DNA of 35,504 bases from Candidatus Melainabacteria bacterium (GTDB taxonomy: Bacteria; Cyanobacteriota; Vampirovibrionia; Vampirovibrionales; Vampirovibrionaceae), in assembly GCA_902168245.1 (NCBI GenBank), contig CABHPA010000036.1, forward strand, positions 1 through 35,504, in the 5' to 3' direction. The translations under genes were made by a program, and so were the position numbers. Shown in pieces: positions 8,327 through 15,564 of the stretch (position 1 is the first letter of the stretch; each line of letters begins with the position of its first letter). The notes beneath the pieces were generated by a model. It was not told the origin of the DNA. It did not search any database and saw only the letters and a program-made list of their open reading frames with translations.

Positions 8327-8343
8327 AGTTACTATAAGTAACT
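8327..8343. promoter_or_regulatory. Operator-like palindrome 2 (AGTTACT-N3-AGTAACT)
   Basis: AGTTACT ATA AGTAACT is a perfect 7+3+7 palindrome, centred 18 bp from palindrome 1, so two dimers could bind almost two helical turns apart. On the minus strand it contains TATAGT, which could be the -10 element for the DUF5069 genes, consistent with repression. Confidence 0.65.
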
Positions 8344-8364
8344 GAATGCAGTATACCCATCGTG

Positions 8365-8397
8365 GTTACGAAAAAAAAGTAGGTACTTTTTGGTAAC
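8365..8397. promoter_or_regulatory. Operator-like palindrome 3 at the HxlR start
   Basis: AAAAAGTA GG TACTTTTT (8374-8391) is flanked by GTTAC (8365-8369) and GTAAC (8393-8397). It ends only 5 bp before the HxlR ATG. A regulator bound here would block its own expression. The GTAC/TACT content is like the other two sites but the spacing differs. Confidence 0.5.
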
Positions 8398-8402
8398 TAG
8401 CC

Positions 8403-8771
8403 ATGCCCCATAAATCCTTGAAACCTAAACTACCCGAAAGCCCCGTGGGATGTCCCATGGATCGTTTGCTGCGGCTGTTGATGGGCCAATGGACCAGTTA
8501 TATTCTGTGGCAGCTTTGCACCAACGGCCCCATGCGTTTCGGAGAACTCAAAAGAGGCATTCCCGGTGTTTCCTCCAAGGTGCTTACCGAGCGGCTGCGG
8601 CTGTTGGAAGAATCCCGCATTATCTACCGTGATCATGTCCCCACCATCCCCCCGCAGGTGACATATGGCCTCTCAGAGCGTGGCAAGGAGTTGGTGACCG
8701 CCATGGAAGAATTGTTTAAAATCGCCAAAAAATGGTGCGAAGAAGACGGCGCTTCCCCTGAAAGCCCGTAA
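8403..8771 (+). CDS. HxlR-family transcriptional regulator
   Basis: This 122-aa winged helix-turn-helix protein has the HxlR/DUF24 pattern. It shows GCPMDRLLRLLMGQWTSYIL at residues 17-36, then RFGELKRGIPGVSSKVLTERLRLLEE with the recognition helix, and PPQVTYGLSERGKEL in the wing. The Cys in GCPMD (C18) is at the position used for thiol or quinone sensing in YodB and HypR, so redox or electrophile sensing is plausible. There is no clear Shine-Dalgarno before the ATG at 8403. It faces the DUF5069 pair across three palindromes and probably represses both itself and them. Confidence 0.9.
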   Translation: MPHKSLKPKLPESPVGCPMDRLLRLLMGQWTSYILWQLCTNGPMRFGELKRGIPGVSSKVLTERLRLLEESRIIYRDHVPTIPPQVTYGLSERGKELVTAMEELFKIAKKWCEEDGASPESP

Positions 8772-8775
8772 GGCT

Positions 8776-9333
8776 TCATTTCTTGAGCTTATCCGCCGCT
8801 CGCTCTTGCACCGCCAGAAGAAATTTATTAATAGGAAAAGTTGCATTTATTGGAAACAACATGCGTAATAACGGCATTGCTCCATATGTTATAACGGCCA
8901 GAAAAAATTCCACCGCAATCGTAAATACATCCAGGAATTCCGAGCGACCATCTTGTTTTCTTAGGTGCTTATCTAGTTTTGCCCACCCATATTTAAGATT
9001 ATCTACCGATAGAAACGCCAACGGCCTGCGGTGAATGGGAAGCGGAGAACTATAGCCAGCCTTGTAGCAATTCAGAAAATTTTGCCATAGTCCCCTGTCC
9101 ACATAGCCATATTTGGCCTTTTTGTCAGCACGTCGTTTCTTTTTTGCGGCCCGAATTGCCTTTTCTTTCTCCCTAGCGTACTCCAAAGCTTGTATCTTTT
9201 TTTCCAACTCTGCCAACTCAATTTCTCTGGGAGATTTTTGAGCCGTTTTACTACCAGAAAATCTTACATGGTAAGGCCGAGCCAGATTATTTTTGGCAAA
9301 ATTGCCAGGCACAAAGCCAGGAGAAGGAATCAT
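8776..9333 (-). CDS. Hypothetical protein with coiled coil and C-terminal hydrophobic segment
   Basis: I do not recognise this roughly 185-aa product. After a Pro/Gly-rich N-terminus ending HVRFSGSK it has a highly charged helix (EIELAELEKKIQALEYAREK and on to KKKRRADKKAK, about residues 40-75) likely to be a coiled coil. A globular part and a hydrophobic segment near residue 140 (VEFFLAVITYGAMPLLRMLF) follow. Base composition is visibly AT-richer than the neighbours, which hints at later acquisition. It converges on the HxlR gene with 4 bp between stops. The start may be the ATG at 9339 or 9333; neither has a strong ribosome binding site. Confidence 0.6.
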   Translation of the reverse strand: MIPSPGFVPGNFAKNNLARPYHVRFSGSKTAQKSPREIELAELEKKIQALEYAREKEKAIRAAKKKRRADKKAKYGYVDRGLWQNFLNCYKAGYSSPLPIHRRPLAFLSVDNLKYGWAKLDKHLRKQDGRSEFLDVFTIAVEFFLAVITYGAMPLLRMLFPINATFPINKFLLAVQERAADKLKK

Positions 9334-9410
9334 GATCATCTACTCATACAAAACCAGATTTTTCTTAAAACCCACTGAACTTAAAAAATGAACGGTCTAG
9401 ATTCCCCATT

Positions 9411-9440
9411 TGCAAAAGGCGGGGGGATTAGTTGTATGAT
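9411..9440 (+). promoter_or_regulatory. Promoter of the HAD-ispF pair, possibly leaderless
   Basis: TTGCAA (9411-9416) and TATGAT (9435-9440, preceded by TTG) form a -35/-10 pair with an 18-bp spacer. The -10 element ends only 6 bases before the ATG at 9447, so transcription would begin at or next to the start codon. Confidence 0.4.
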
Positions 9441-9446
9441 AGGGGC

Positions 9447-10265
9447 ATGATTAAACTGGTTGCCCTGGATCTTGACGGCACCGTCGTCAACGACCACCTG
9501 AAAATCTCGCCCCGTGTGCTGCAACTGCTGGGCCACCTGATTACCCGCACGAACGTGAGAGTGGTCATTGCCACCGGGCGCATGTTCCTTTCCGCGCTGC
9601 CCTTTGCCCGGCAAATCGGCATTGTGGAGCCACTGGTAAGCTACCAGGGCGCGATGATCCGAGATTTGAACGACGGCCACACGTTGCGCTTCCATGCTCC
9701 TATTCGCATGGAACTGGCCAAAGAAGTGATGCAGACTCTGCTGGCGGAAAAATATCATGTAAACCTGTACATGAACGATAGCCTGTGGACGCACCCGGAC
9801 AACCACCACGCGCCTTTCTACAGCCGGGCCGCTGGTGTTGAACCCATCTTCCATGAAGATCTGCTGGGCAGCATGACGGTAGACCCCACTAAAATTATGG
9901 TGATTGACGATACCCGGCTCGATATTTTGCTGGATTACCTGGAGCAACACTTTGCGGGGCGCTTGTCCTTCTGTCGCTCCCGCACCAATTTTTGCGAAAT
10001 TATCGATGTTTCCGCCTCCAAGTGGAACGCCCTCAAATCGCTGGCGGATGAGTGGGGCATCAAGCCCGAAGAGATTATGGCAATCGGCGATCAGGGGAAT
10101 GATCTTTCCATGATTGAGCATGCCGGAATTGGGGTGGCCATGGGCAACGCGCCGGATTACGTGAAACAGCATGCCAACTTTGTGGCGCCCACCATCGATC
10201 AGGACGGGGTGGCGGAAGCCATTGAACGCTTTGTGCTGGGTAGTTTGCCGCTGGAGTCCCGATAG
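9447..10265 (+). CDS. Cof-type HAD-IIB family phosphatase
   Basis: This is a haloacid dehalogenase superfamily hydrolase, probably acting on sugar phosphates or other small phosphorylated metabolites. Motif I is LDLDGT (nucleophile D8, acid/base D10), motif II IATGRM, motif III the Lys in SKWNALK, and motif IV GDQGNDLSMIEHAG followed by VAMGNAP. Between motifs II and III lies the type IIB cap. Length (272 aa) is normal. The ATG at 9447 starts the conserved sequence; an upstream TTG at 9432 would only add YDRG. It is separated by 8 bp from ispF and is likely co-transcribed with it. The specific substrate cannot be inferred. Confidence 0.92.
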   Translation: MIKLVALDLDGTVVNDHLKISPRVLQLLGHLITRTNVRVVIATGRMFLSALPFARQIGIVEPLVSYQGAMIRDLNDGHTLRFHAPIRMELAKEVMQTLLAEKYHVNLYMNDSLWTHPDNHHAPFYSRAAGVEPIFHEDLLGSMTVDPTKIMVIDDTRLDILLDYLEQHFAGRLSFCRSRTNFCEIIDVSASKWNALKSLADEWGIKPEEIMAIGDQGNDLSMIEHAGIGVAMGNAPDYVKQHANFVAPTIDQDGVAEAIERFVLGSLPLESR

Positions 10266-10273
10266 GAATTACC

Positions 10274-10759
10274 ATGCTGCCTTACAGAATCGGACAGGGC
10301 TACGATATTCACCGGCTGATTCCCGAAAAGCCCATGATGGTTGGCGGCGTTCGCATTGAAAGCCCGGTGGGCAGCGAGGCTCATTCCGACGGGGACGTGC
10401 TGCTGCATTCCCTGATAGATGCGTTGCTGGGCGCTTGCGGCCTGGGAGATATCGGCGATCATTTCCCGCCCACGGATGAGCAGTATAAGAACATCAGTAG
10501 CACCGTGCTGTTACAGAAAGTGCTGCCGCTAATCGCCCAAGCCGCTTACACGGTGGGTAATCTGGACGCCACTATTTTTCTGGAAAAGCCCAAGCTGGGG
10601 CCGTACAAACAGCAAATTCGGGAAAACTTAGCGAATTTGCTGAATTTGTCGCTGGACTGCGTTTCCGTAAAAGCCAAAACGGCGGAAAAATTCCCGCCGG
10701 TCGGCACTCAAGAGGCCATTGCCGCCAGCGTGACGCTGTTAATGCGCCGGATTTCCTGA
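10274..10759 (+). CDS. ispF: 2-C-methyl-D-erythritol 2,4-cyclodiphosphate synthase
   Basis: This enzyme forms the cyclic diphosphate MEcPP in the non-mevalonate (MEP) isoprenoid pathway and works as a cytoplasmic trimer. The zinc ligands are visible: D11 and H13 in GYDIHRL, H45 in DVLLHSL. The block AHSDGD (residues 36-41) and the C-terminal VKAKTAEKFPPVGTQEAIAA region, equivalent to KATTTEKLGFxGRxEGIA, complete the signature. The Phe-Pro-Pro in the latter is slightly unusual. Length (161 aa) is typical. The ATG at 10274 follows TAGGAAT. The last 21 bp overlap tail-to-tail with the minus-strand gene at 10739. Confidence 0.95.
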   Translation: MLPYRIGQGYDIHRLIPEKPMMVGGVRIESPVGSEAHSDGDVLLHSLIDALLGACGLGDIGDHFPPTDEQYKNISSTVLLQKVLPLIAQAAYTVGNLDATIFLEKPKLGPYKQQIRENLANLLNLSLDCVSVKAKTAEKFPPVGTQEAIAASVTLLMRRIS

Positions 10760-11989
10760 CCTCTTATCAGCCGCATACCCATATGCCGGTTGCGCGTAAA
10801 ACGGGTTGCCATTGCGAATAGCAGCAGGCAGGGGATGCGCCAGCGGTTTCGCGCCAAAGGCAGGATGGTCATTTCCATTCGCCCCGTTCGGGGTTGCACC
10901 GAATGCCTGATCCAGCCGGGGGCCGAGGCTTTTGGCCAGTGTGGGCGTTACCCAGTGGCTAAAAGCCCGAATCACGGATTCAATCACCACCAGGCCCACC
11001 GCACCGCCCGCGAAAGTCCGGGCCAATCGGTAGGAAAGCGGTATGCCTTGCCTGGTGAGCTGTTGGGGCAACTCCCCGGCCAGTTCCCGGTTAATGCGTT
11101 TAATGCGAGGGCTTAGCAGGGCCAGACCCTTCATGGTGGCATCCATGCAAGGGTACAGAATCGATTCGGCGTAGTAACAGCCAAAACCGGTCGCGCTGGC
11201 GGCTTCCGCCATACCGGCCACCAGCCCGGCGCCAAGGGAGTTATACTGTGACGCGTAATTGAAAAAGGCGTTAAACCCGTCCCAAATACAGCCCAGAATG
11301 CTGACCGGCTCAATAAACGCCTTGCGGGCCAAGCCATTGGGGCGATAAATCCCCGGCCAGACGCCTAGGTATCGATCCGGCTGGTAGCCGCCTTGCCGCC
11401 CCAATTTAAATTTTAAAACATCGGGCTGTAGGGCTTTTAGCGCCTTTTGGCGAGGTGTGGGGCCGCCGTGCAGCATAGCGGCAAAAAAGGATTGCAGGTT
11501 CAGCCAGTAATCCAGAATTTTAACGGGCGCGCTGCTGTTTTCCGTGGTGAAGCGGGACATTCGGTCGTACACATCACGGGAGGTGCCTTGCTCAAGAGGC
11601 GTACGCTCGGATTCCGGGATGCGGGACAGGCTGTCCGCCAGGATTTCCAGAGTGGAACCCTCCTCTTTCGGTGATGTGGATGGCCCCTCTTTCATTTTAG
11701 GTGGTTGTCCGGCATTTTGACCGACAGGCGGGTCAACGTGTGGTTGTCCGTCTAGCTGCCGGAATGGTTCCCACTTTGGCTCGGATGCGGCAAACTGGTC
11801 GGGAGCTGGAAAGACCGTCATCGGTTGGAAAGTCTGCGGATTCGGCCATAAGGGAGGATAGTCACGCCCCCGGCCAGGCGGAAACGGGATATTTCGGTTC
11901 TGATTCGGGTAAAGTCCCCCATAATAAGCCCCCCACGGGTACAGTCCCCCACCGGAGGCCGAAGCGCACCATGCGCCGGAATACGCCAT
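10739..11989 (-). CDS. Hypothetical protein, Gly/Pro/Tyr-rich N-terminus
   Basis: I do not recognise this 416-aa protein. The N-terminal 110 residues are rich in Gly, Pro, Tyr and Trp, with a repeated GGLYP motif, and look disordered. The middle and C-terminal parts are more globular, with mildly hydrophobic stretches (SILGCIWDGFNAFFNYASQYN, then LGAGLVAGMAEAASATGFG, and AGGAVGLVVIESVIRAFS) that could be amphipathic or membrane-associated. There is no signal peptide. The start at 11989 is chosen because AAGGAGG stands 7 bp upstream of that ATG; the frame is open to 12013. Its stop lies inside the end of ispF on the opposite strand. Confidence 0.72.
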   Translation of the reverse strand: MAYSGAWCASASGGGLYPWGAYYGGLYPNQNRNIPFPPGRGRDYPPLWPNPQTFQPMTVFPAPDQFAASEPKWEPFRQLDGQPHVDPPVGQNAGQPPKMKEGPSTSPKEEGSTLEILADSLSRIPESERTPLEQGTSRDVYDRMSRFTTENSSAPVKILDYWLNLQSFFAAMLHGGPTPRQKALKALQPDVLKFKLGRQGGYQPDRYLGVWPGIYRPNGLARKAFIEPVSILGCIWDGFNAFFNYASQYNSLGAGLVAGMAEAASATGFGCYYAESILYPCMDATMKGLALLSPRIKRINRELAGELPQQLTRQGIPLSYRLARTFAGGAVGLVVIESVIRAFSHWVTPTLAKSLGPRLDQAFGATPNGANGNDHPAFGAKPLAHPLPAAIRNGNPFYAQPAYGYAADKRSGNPAH

Positions 11990-12176
11990 ATTAAAACGCC
12001 TCCTTGCCCGCAAACGCAGCGGAAAGTGGTTTTGAACCGGCTATTCGCTGGCGATGTAACACATAGAGGCTGAACAATGCCTTAACCATCCCGATTGGCG
12101 AGAAACAATGCTAAAAAAACGATGAACAACCAAAAATGACCCGACCGTCATCCATAGAAAACGGGCCGGATAATCC

Positions 12177-12965
12177 TCAGTTTTTGGAAAGCTGGTTGGC
12201 CACCTGCACCCGAATCAGCTTTTGGGTGGAAAGCCAGCCCAGCATGGCCAGCCCTAGAACGATACCCAGGATACTCACCACCTGGGAGGCGCTGAGGTTC
12301 AGATCGCTCATCCACACCAGCCGGTCTCCGCGAATGTATTCCAGCCCGAAGCGCACCATGCTAGCCATAATGAAGAACCACCAGAGGGTATAGCCCTCAA
12401 ACGGCTTTTTGCGATCCAGTTTCAATAATATCGCCATGACGATTAACATGAGGCCCGTTTCGTACAGGGGCGCGGGATGGACGGCAAGCCCGTGGGTCTC
12501 ATGTCCGTGCGGGTAGTGGATGGCCCAGGGCAAATCGCAAGGCGCGCCGTAACAGCAACCGGCCAGCAGACAGCCCACCCGACCGATCGCAAGACCCAGC
12601 GCGGCGGCTGGCGCGACGATATCGCCGAAGTGGTTCATGCTGATTTTCTTGAGCCGGGTATACAGCAGGCTGGCGATAATCACGCCAATCACCCCGCCGT
12701 ACCACACCAGCCCGCCCTGGCTGAACAGGGAACCCAGCGGGTTGCTGAAAAACACCTGCGGGTACCAGATGAAATAGAACAGCCTGGCCCCGCCAATGCC
12801 TGCTATAATGAACCAGATAATCGCTTCCAGGTAGTCATCCGGGTTGTCCCCGGCTTTTTTCGCCCGGTGGACGATCAGGGCGAAGCCCAGCAGGAAGGCG
12901 AGCGCCACCAGCACCCCGTAGGAGTATATTTTGAGTCCAAAAATCTCGAAAAGAAACGGGTGCAT
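12177..12965 (-). CDS. lgt: Prolipoprotein diacylglyceryl transferase
   Basis: This integral inner-membrane enzyme transfers diacylglycerol from phosphatidylglycerol to the lipobox Cys of prolipoproteins, the first step of lipoprotein maturation. The signature GRVGCLLAGCCYG is at residues 128-140, and about seven hydrophobic segments are visible. The position of the E. coli active-site His (HGGLIG) reads WYGGVIG here, a Tyr variant. Length (262 aa) is normal. The ATG at 12965 is divergent from the gene at 13015, with only about 50 bp between them. The downstream gap of 187 bp shows no clean terminator. The OppA-like lipoprotein at 1898 is an obvious substrate type. Confidence 0.95.
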   Translation of the reverse strand: MHPFLFEIFGLKIYSYGVLVALAFLLGFALIVHRAKKAGDNPDDYLEAIIWFIIAGIGGARLFYFIWYPQVFFSNPLGSLFSQGGLVWYGGVIGVIIASLLYTRLKKISMNHFGDIVAPAAALGLAIGRVGCLLAGCCYGAPCDLPWAIHYPHGHETHGLAVHPAPLYETGLMLIVMAILLKLDRKKPFEGYTLWWFFIMASMVRFGLEYIRGDRLVWMSDLNLSASQVVSILGIVLGLAMLGWLSTQKLIRVQVANQLSKN

Positions 12966-13014
12966 GCCGGAGCCTCAGGATCAGCGTTCATTACTATCCC
13001 TATCATAAGTGAAG

Positions 13015-14163
13015 ATGGCCCAGGACTCAAACCCACCGCTTTATTTTCAATGCAACCTGTGCGGGGAATGTTGCAGTAGCTGGAACATCCCGATAGAAGG
13101 CCATAAGGCGGCACAACTGCTGGAAAAGCCTTGGGTGCAGGCCCGCCTGGCGGAAACGAACCGCAACCTGACCGACATGGGGCAGGGCATGCACCGGATT
13201 CCCCTGACTGACCAGAACGTATGCGTGTTTCTGGCGGATGACAAGCGCTGCATGGTGGAAGTCCACGAAGGGCTGGCCCTGAAGCCACACGAATGCCAGC
13301 GGTTTCCTTTTGCCAGTACGCGCATGCCGGATGGCAGCGTCAGGCACGAGAGTTCCGCAGCCTGCAAGCATATTTCCGAAAAACTGCTGCTGGCCTTTCA
13401 GCCCATTTTGCCCAAACCCGCCTCTTCTCCTGGTCGGGATGCCAAGGGGCAACTGCTGGAGGAGGAAACACCCCTGCAAGTGCTTCGGCAGCAGGAAGCC
13501 GCGCAGTTTGAGGACATTACCCCGTTTCCCAAACGGGTGCGGAAAGGCTTGTGGGGGGCATTGTCCATTGCGGAATACGATGCCTGGCAATCCGGTCTGC
13601 GGGCTATTTTTAATCAGCCCGGCATCCACCCGGAAGCGGCCCTGAAGCAGGCTCAGCTTCTACTGAAGGACGGCTCAGGCGGCCCAAATGCGCAGATGTT
13701 TCGCTTTCAGCAGCCCATTGGCTGGTGGCTCACCCTGTTTTTCCTGCGAAAGCCCTACCGCAGCATGAGTTGGGTCAGCCTGCTGCGTGGGGGCCATTAC
13801 CATGATCCCCGTCTCTTCGGCCTGCCCCTTCAGGTGACAGGGCAAGGCAAAATTCCCTGGAACCCGGAGCATCATCATCGGCTGAACGCTTTTTTATACG
13901 CTATGCTGCAACGCAAAAGGCTGTTATCCTCCGGGGGAAGCATTTCCACGCTGTTGGCCATGGCTGCTGTCGCCTGCCTGCTGGTGCAATGGTACGCCAA
14001 AGCGCTGTCCTGGCTACAACAAAAGAATGAAATCGACGATATGGATGTATCCACTGCCATCCGCTTGGTGGAACGCTATTATACGGGGCATCAGCCACGG
14101 TTTATGGCGTTTTTCCAAAGCCGCTGGGAAGGCTGGCTGGTGGAAAAGTTATTGCTGGGGTAA
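13015..14163 (+). CDS. YkgJ-family cysteine cluster protein
   Basis: The 382-aa protein begins with the zinc/iron-chelating YkgJ-type cluster: C13, C16, C19 and C20 in CNLCGECC, then C70, C79 and C94, the last in HECQRFPF. C119 in SAACKH may add a ligand. Such domains are thought to bind Zn or an Fe-S cluster; the function is not established. The remaining 250 residues form an unrecognised helical domain with a hydrophobic stretch near ISTLLAMAAVACLLVQWY. The ATG at 13015 is preferred over a GTG at 13009. It converges on the frameshifted gene whose stop is at 14169, with 5 bp between them. Confidence 0.82.
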   Translation: MAQDSNPPLYFQCNLCGECCSSWNIPIEGHKAAQLLEKPWVQARLAETNRNLTDMGQGMHRIPLTDQNVCVFLADDKRCMVEVHEGLALKPHECQRFPFASTRMPDGSVRHESSAACKHISEKLLLAFQPILPKPASSPGRDAKGQLLEEETPLQVLRQQEAAQFEDITPFPKRVRKGLWGALSIAEYDAWQSGLRAIFNQPGIHPEAALKQAQLLLKDGSGGPNAQMFRFQQPIGWWLTLFFLRKPYRSMSWVSLLRGGHYHDPRLFGLPLQVTGQGKIPWNPEHHHRLNAFLYAMLQRKRLLSSGGSISTLLAMAAVACLLVQWYAKALSWLQQKNEIDDMDVSTAIRLVERYYTGHQPRFMAFFQSRWEGWLVEKLLLG

Positions 14164-14168
14164 GGGAA

Positions 14169-14584
14169 TCATCTGGAGACAGCGTTTTCAGCATCTGGCA
14201 AAAGCCGCCAGCCGGGGCATCCCAGGAAAGACCGCAGCCAGACCAGTGAGTAGTCAAACCCGGAGCGAAACCCGGTATGCAATATGGAAACCATCGTTCC
14301 CATCGTGCGCAGTACTTGCCGATGGTACGGCAAGGGATCTCCCAGCGCCTCCCGAAGCCGGGGATCCAGCTTGCGCTGGAATTGGGGGTTCTGGACGCGG
14401 TATTCCCGAATGGCCTGCTGAAGGCCGTTAAGCAGTTCGCCTTTTTCCGCAGGGATAATCTTACGCCACGGGCCTTCCCTTCCCCGAAACGCACGGGCCG
14501 CGTGGTTATGATGGCCGGATTGGGCCGCATGGATAGCCGCATCATAGTCAAAAAATTACCCCTGAATACCAAAAGCCCAGTCAT
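14169..14584 (-). pseudogene. Small hypothetical gene interrupted by (or using) a -1 frameshift
   Basis: From the ATG at 14584 the frame reads MTGLLVFRGNF and reaches T TTT TTG (14555-14549). After a -1 shift there, the frame continues DYDAAIHAAQSGHHNHAARA and onwards to a TGA at 14169, giving about 138 aa of protein-like sequence rich in charged helices (AEKGELLNGLQQAIREYRV). The unshifted frame continues as low-quality sequence and runs into the opposite gene to 14102. The shifted frame instead stops 5 bp from the convergent gene, as expected for a real gene. The heptamer is a canonical slippery site, so this may be programmed frameshifting, a one-base deletion in a T-run, or an assembly error. 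I do not recognise the family. Confidence 0.6.
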
Positions 14585-14761
14585 GAAACCATAGGCTTTC
14601 CTGCCCTGCAATCCGCCCGATTGTCCATAAACTTGAAACAGGCCATTTATTACCCGTCCCGAAAATTTTTTTTAAAGATTCGACAAACCCGCCGATAGAT
14701 CTTATTAATCACACGGTCTTAATCAAACCGTCCCCCATTGTCCCCAACCACAGGTCATCCT

Positions 14762-15424
14762 ATGCCTACCTGGAACGCGCGCCCCATTTTCAGCCTGCCC
14801 CGTTACATACCCGTGGCCACCGTGACGGGCGCTTTGCTGTTCGCCCTGGTTGCGGACGAATTTCCTGCCTTCTCCCAGACCCATTATTCCATGACCTCCT
14901 TTCTGAGATGCACACGGGACGAGGCGATCATGAAAGCCTTCGCCCTGATGCAGCAAGGGGGCGGGGAAGCCTCCCTGACCCGGATTGTGAACAAGCCCAT
15001 GCGGGTCATTTTCAAGGACATGAAGACCATTAACAAGGCGTTGAAGAATTATGACGCCCTGAGCTGGCTGAGCAACCAGGGGGAACAGGTGATTTTCGTG
15101 AATGAAAAGCACCGCAACGCGCCGCCGGAAGCCTTGGCCGCCCTGATTTCACATGAAGCCATGCATGATGATGAGTTTAATTCGCTCAGCGAGGAGATCC
15201 AGAGCTGGCAGCACGAAGCCGAGGTCTGGATGGAAATGAAGGCCAAAAATCCGGAACTGGCCAAAATTACCACCGGCTCCTGCGCGTTGGTGGATCGGGA
15301 AAACCGCATTGAAGCCGAATACCGCAAGCACACGCTGGACAACTTCGTGCGCAATAGTCCAGGCTACCAGGGCTTGCCGGAAGAATCCCCCGGTTTCGGC
15401 GCGATATCGGCCAGTCGGGAATAA
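14762..15424 (+). CDS. Membrane-anchored or secreted HExxH metallopeptidase-like protein
   Basis: The 220-aa product has an N-terminal hydrophobic segment (residues 14-31) that may be a signal anchor. A zinc-protease motif HEAMH follows at residues 131-135, inside a predicted helix (PPEALAALISHEAMHDDEF). Downstream Glu residues in QSWQHEAEVWMEM could provide the third zinc ligand of a gluzincin. A zinc-dependent hydrolase outside the cytoplasmic membrane is the best guess. The family was not recognised and the substrate is unknown. The ATG at 14762 is chosen over a TTG at 14738. Monocistronic by appearance; a GTTGCCC/GGGCAAC stem-loop (15430-15456) follows the stop. Confidence 0.7.
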   Translation: MPTWNARPIFSLPRYIPVATVTGALLFALVADEFPAFSQTHYSMTSFLRCTRDEAIMKAFALMQQGGGEASLTRIVNKPMRVIFKDMKTINKALKNYDALSWLSNQGEQVIFVNEKHRNAPPEALAALISHEAMHDDEFNSLSEEIQSWQHEAEVWMEMKAKNPELAKITTGSCALVDRENRIEAEYRKHTLDNFVRNSPGYQGLPEESPGFGAISASRE

Positions 15425-15429
15425 GCCGC

Positions 15430-15456
15430 GTTGCCCTGGAACTTCCGGCGGGCAAC
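15430..15456 (+). terminator. Stem-loop after the HExxH gene, no U-tract
   Basis: GTTGCCC (15430-15436) and GGGCAAC (15450-15456) form a perfect 7-bp stem with a 13-base loop, starting 5 bp after the stop codon. The lack of a following T-run makes termination uncertain. A 10-bp tandem duplication, AATCTCCCTT twice, lies just beyond at 15471-15490. Confidence 0.35.
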
Positions 15457-15564
15457 CTGAAAAGCGGGTGAATCTCCCTTAATCTCCCTTGTTCATGGGA
15501 GGTAAATTGCCGGATGCTCGCGCTAGAGTAAAACAGGTTCCTTTTTGCGCGCAGAAGGCAGGGC

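Noticed and set aside
14102-14611. Unshifted 169-codon minus-strand frame
   Set aside because: It runs into the YkgJ-type gene on the other strand and looks random after the T-run; the -1 frame is more protein-like and ends correctly.
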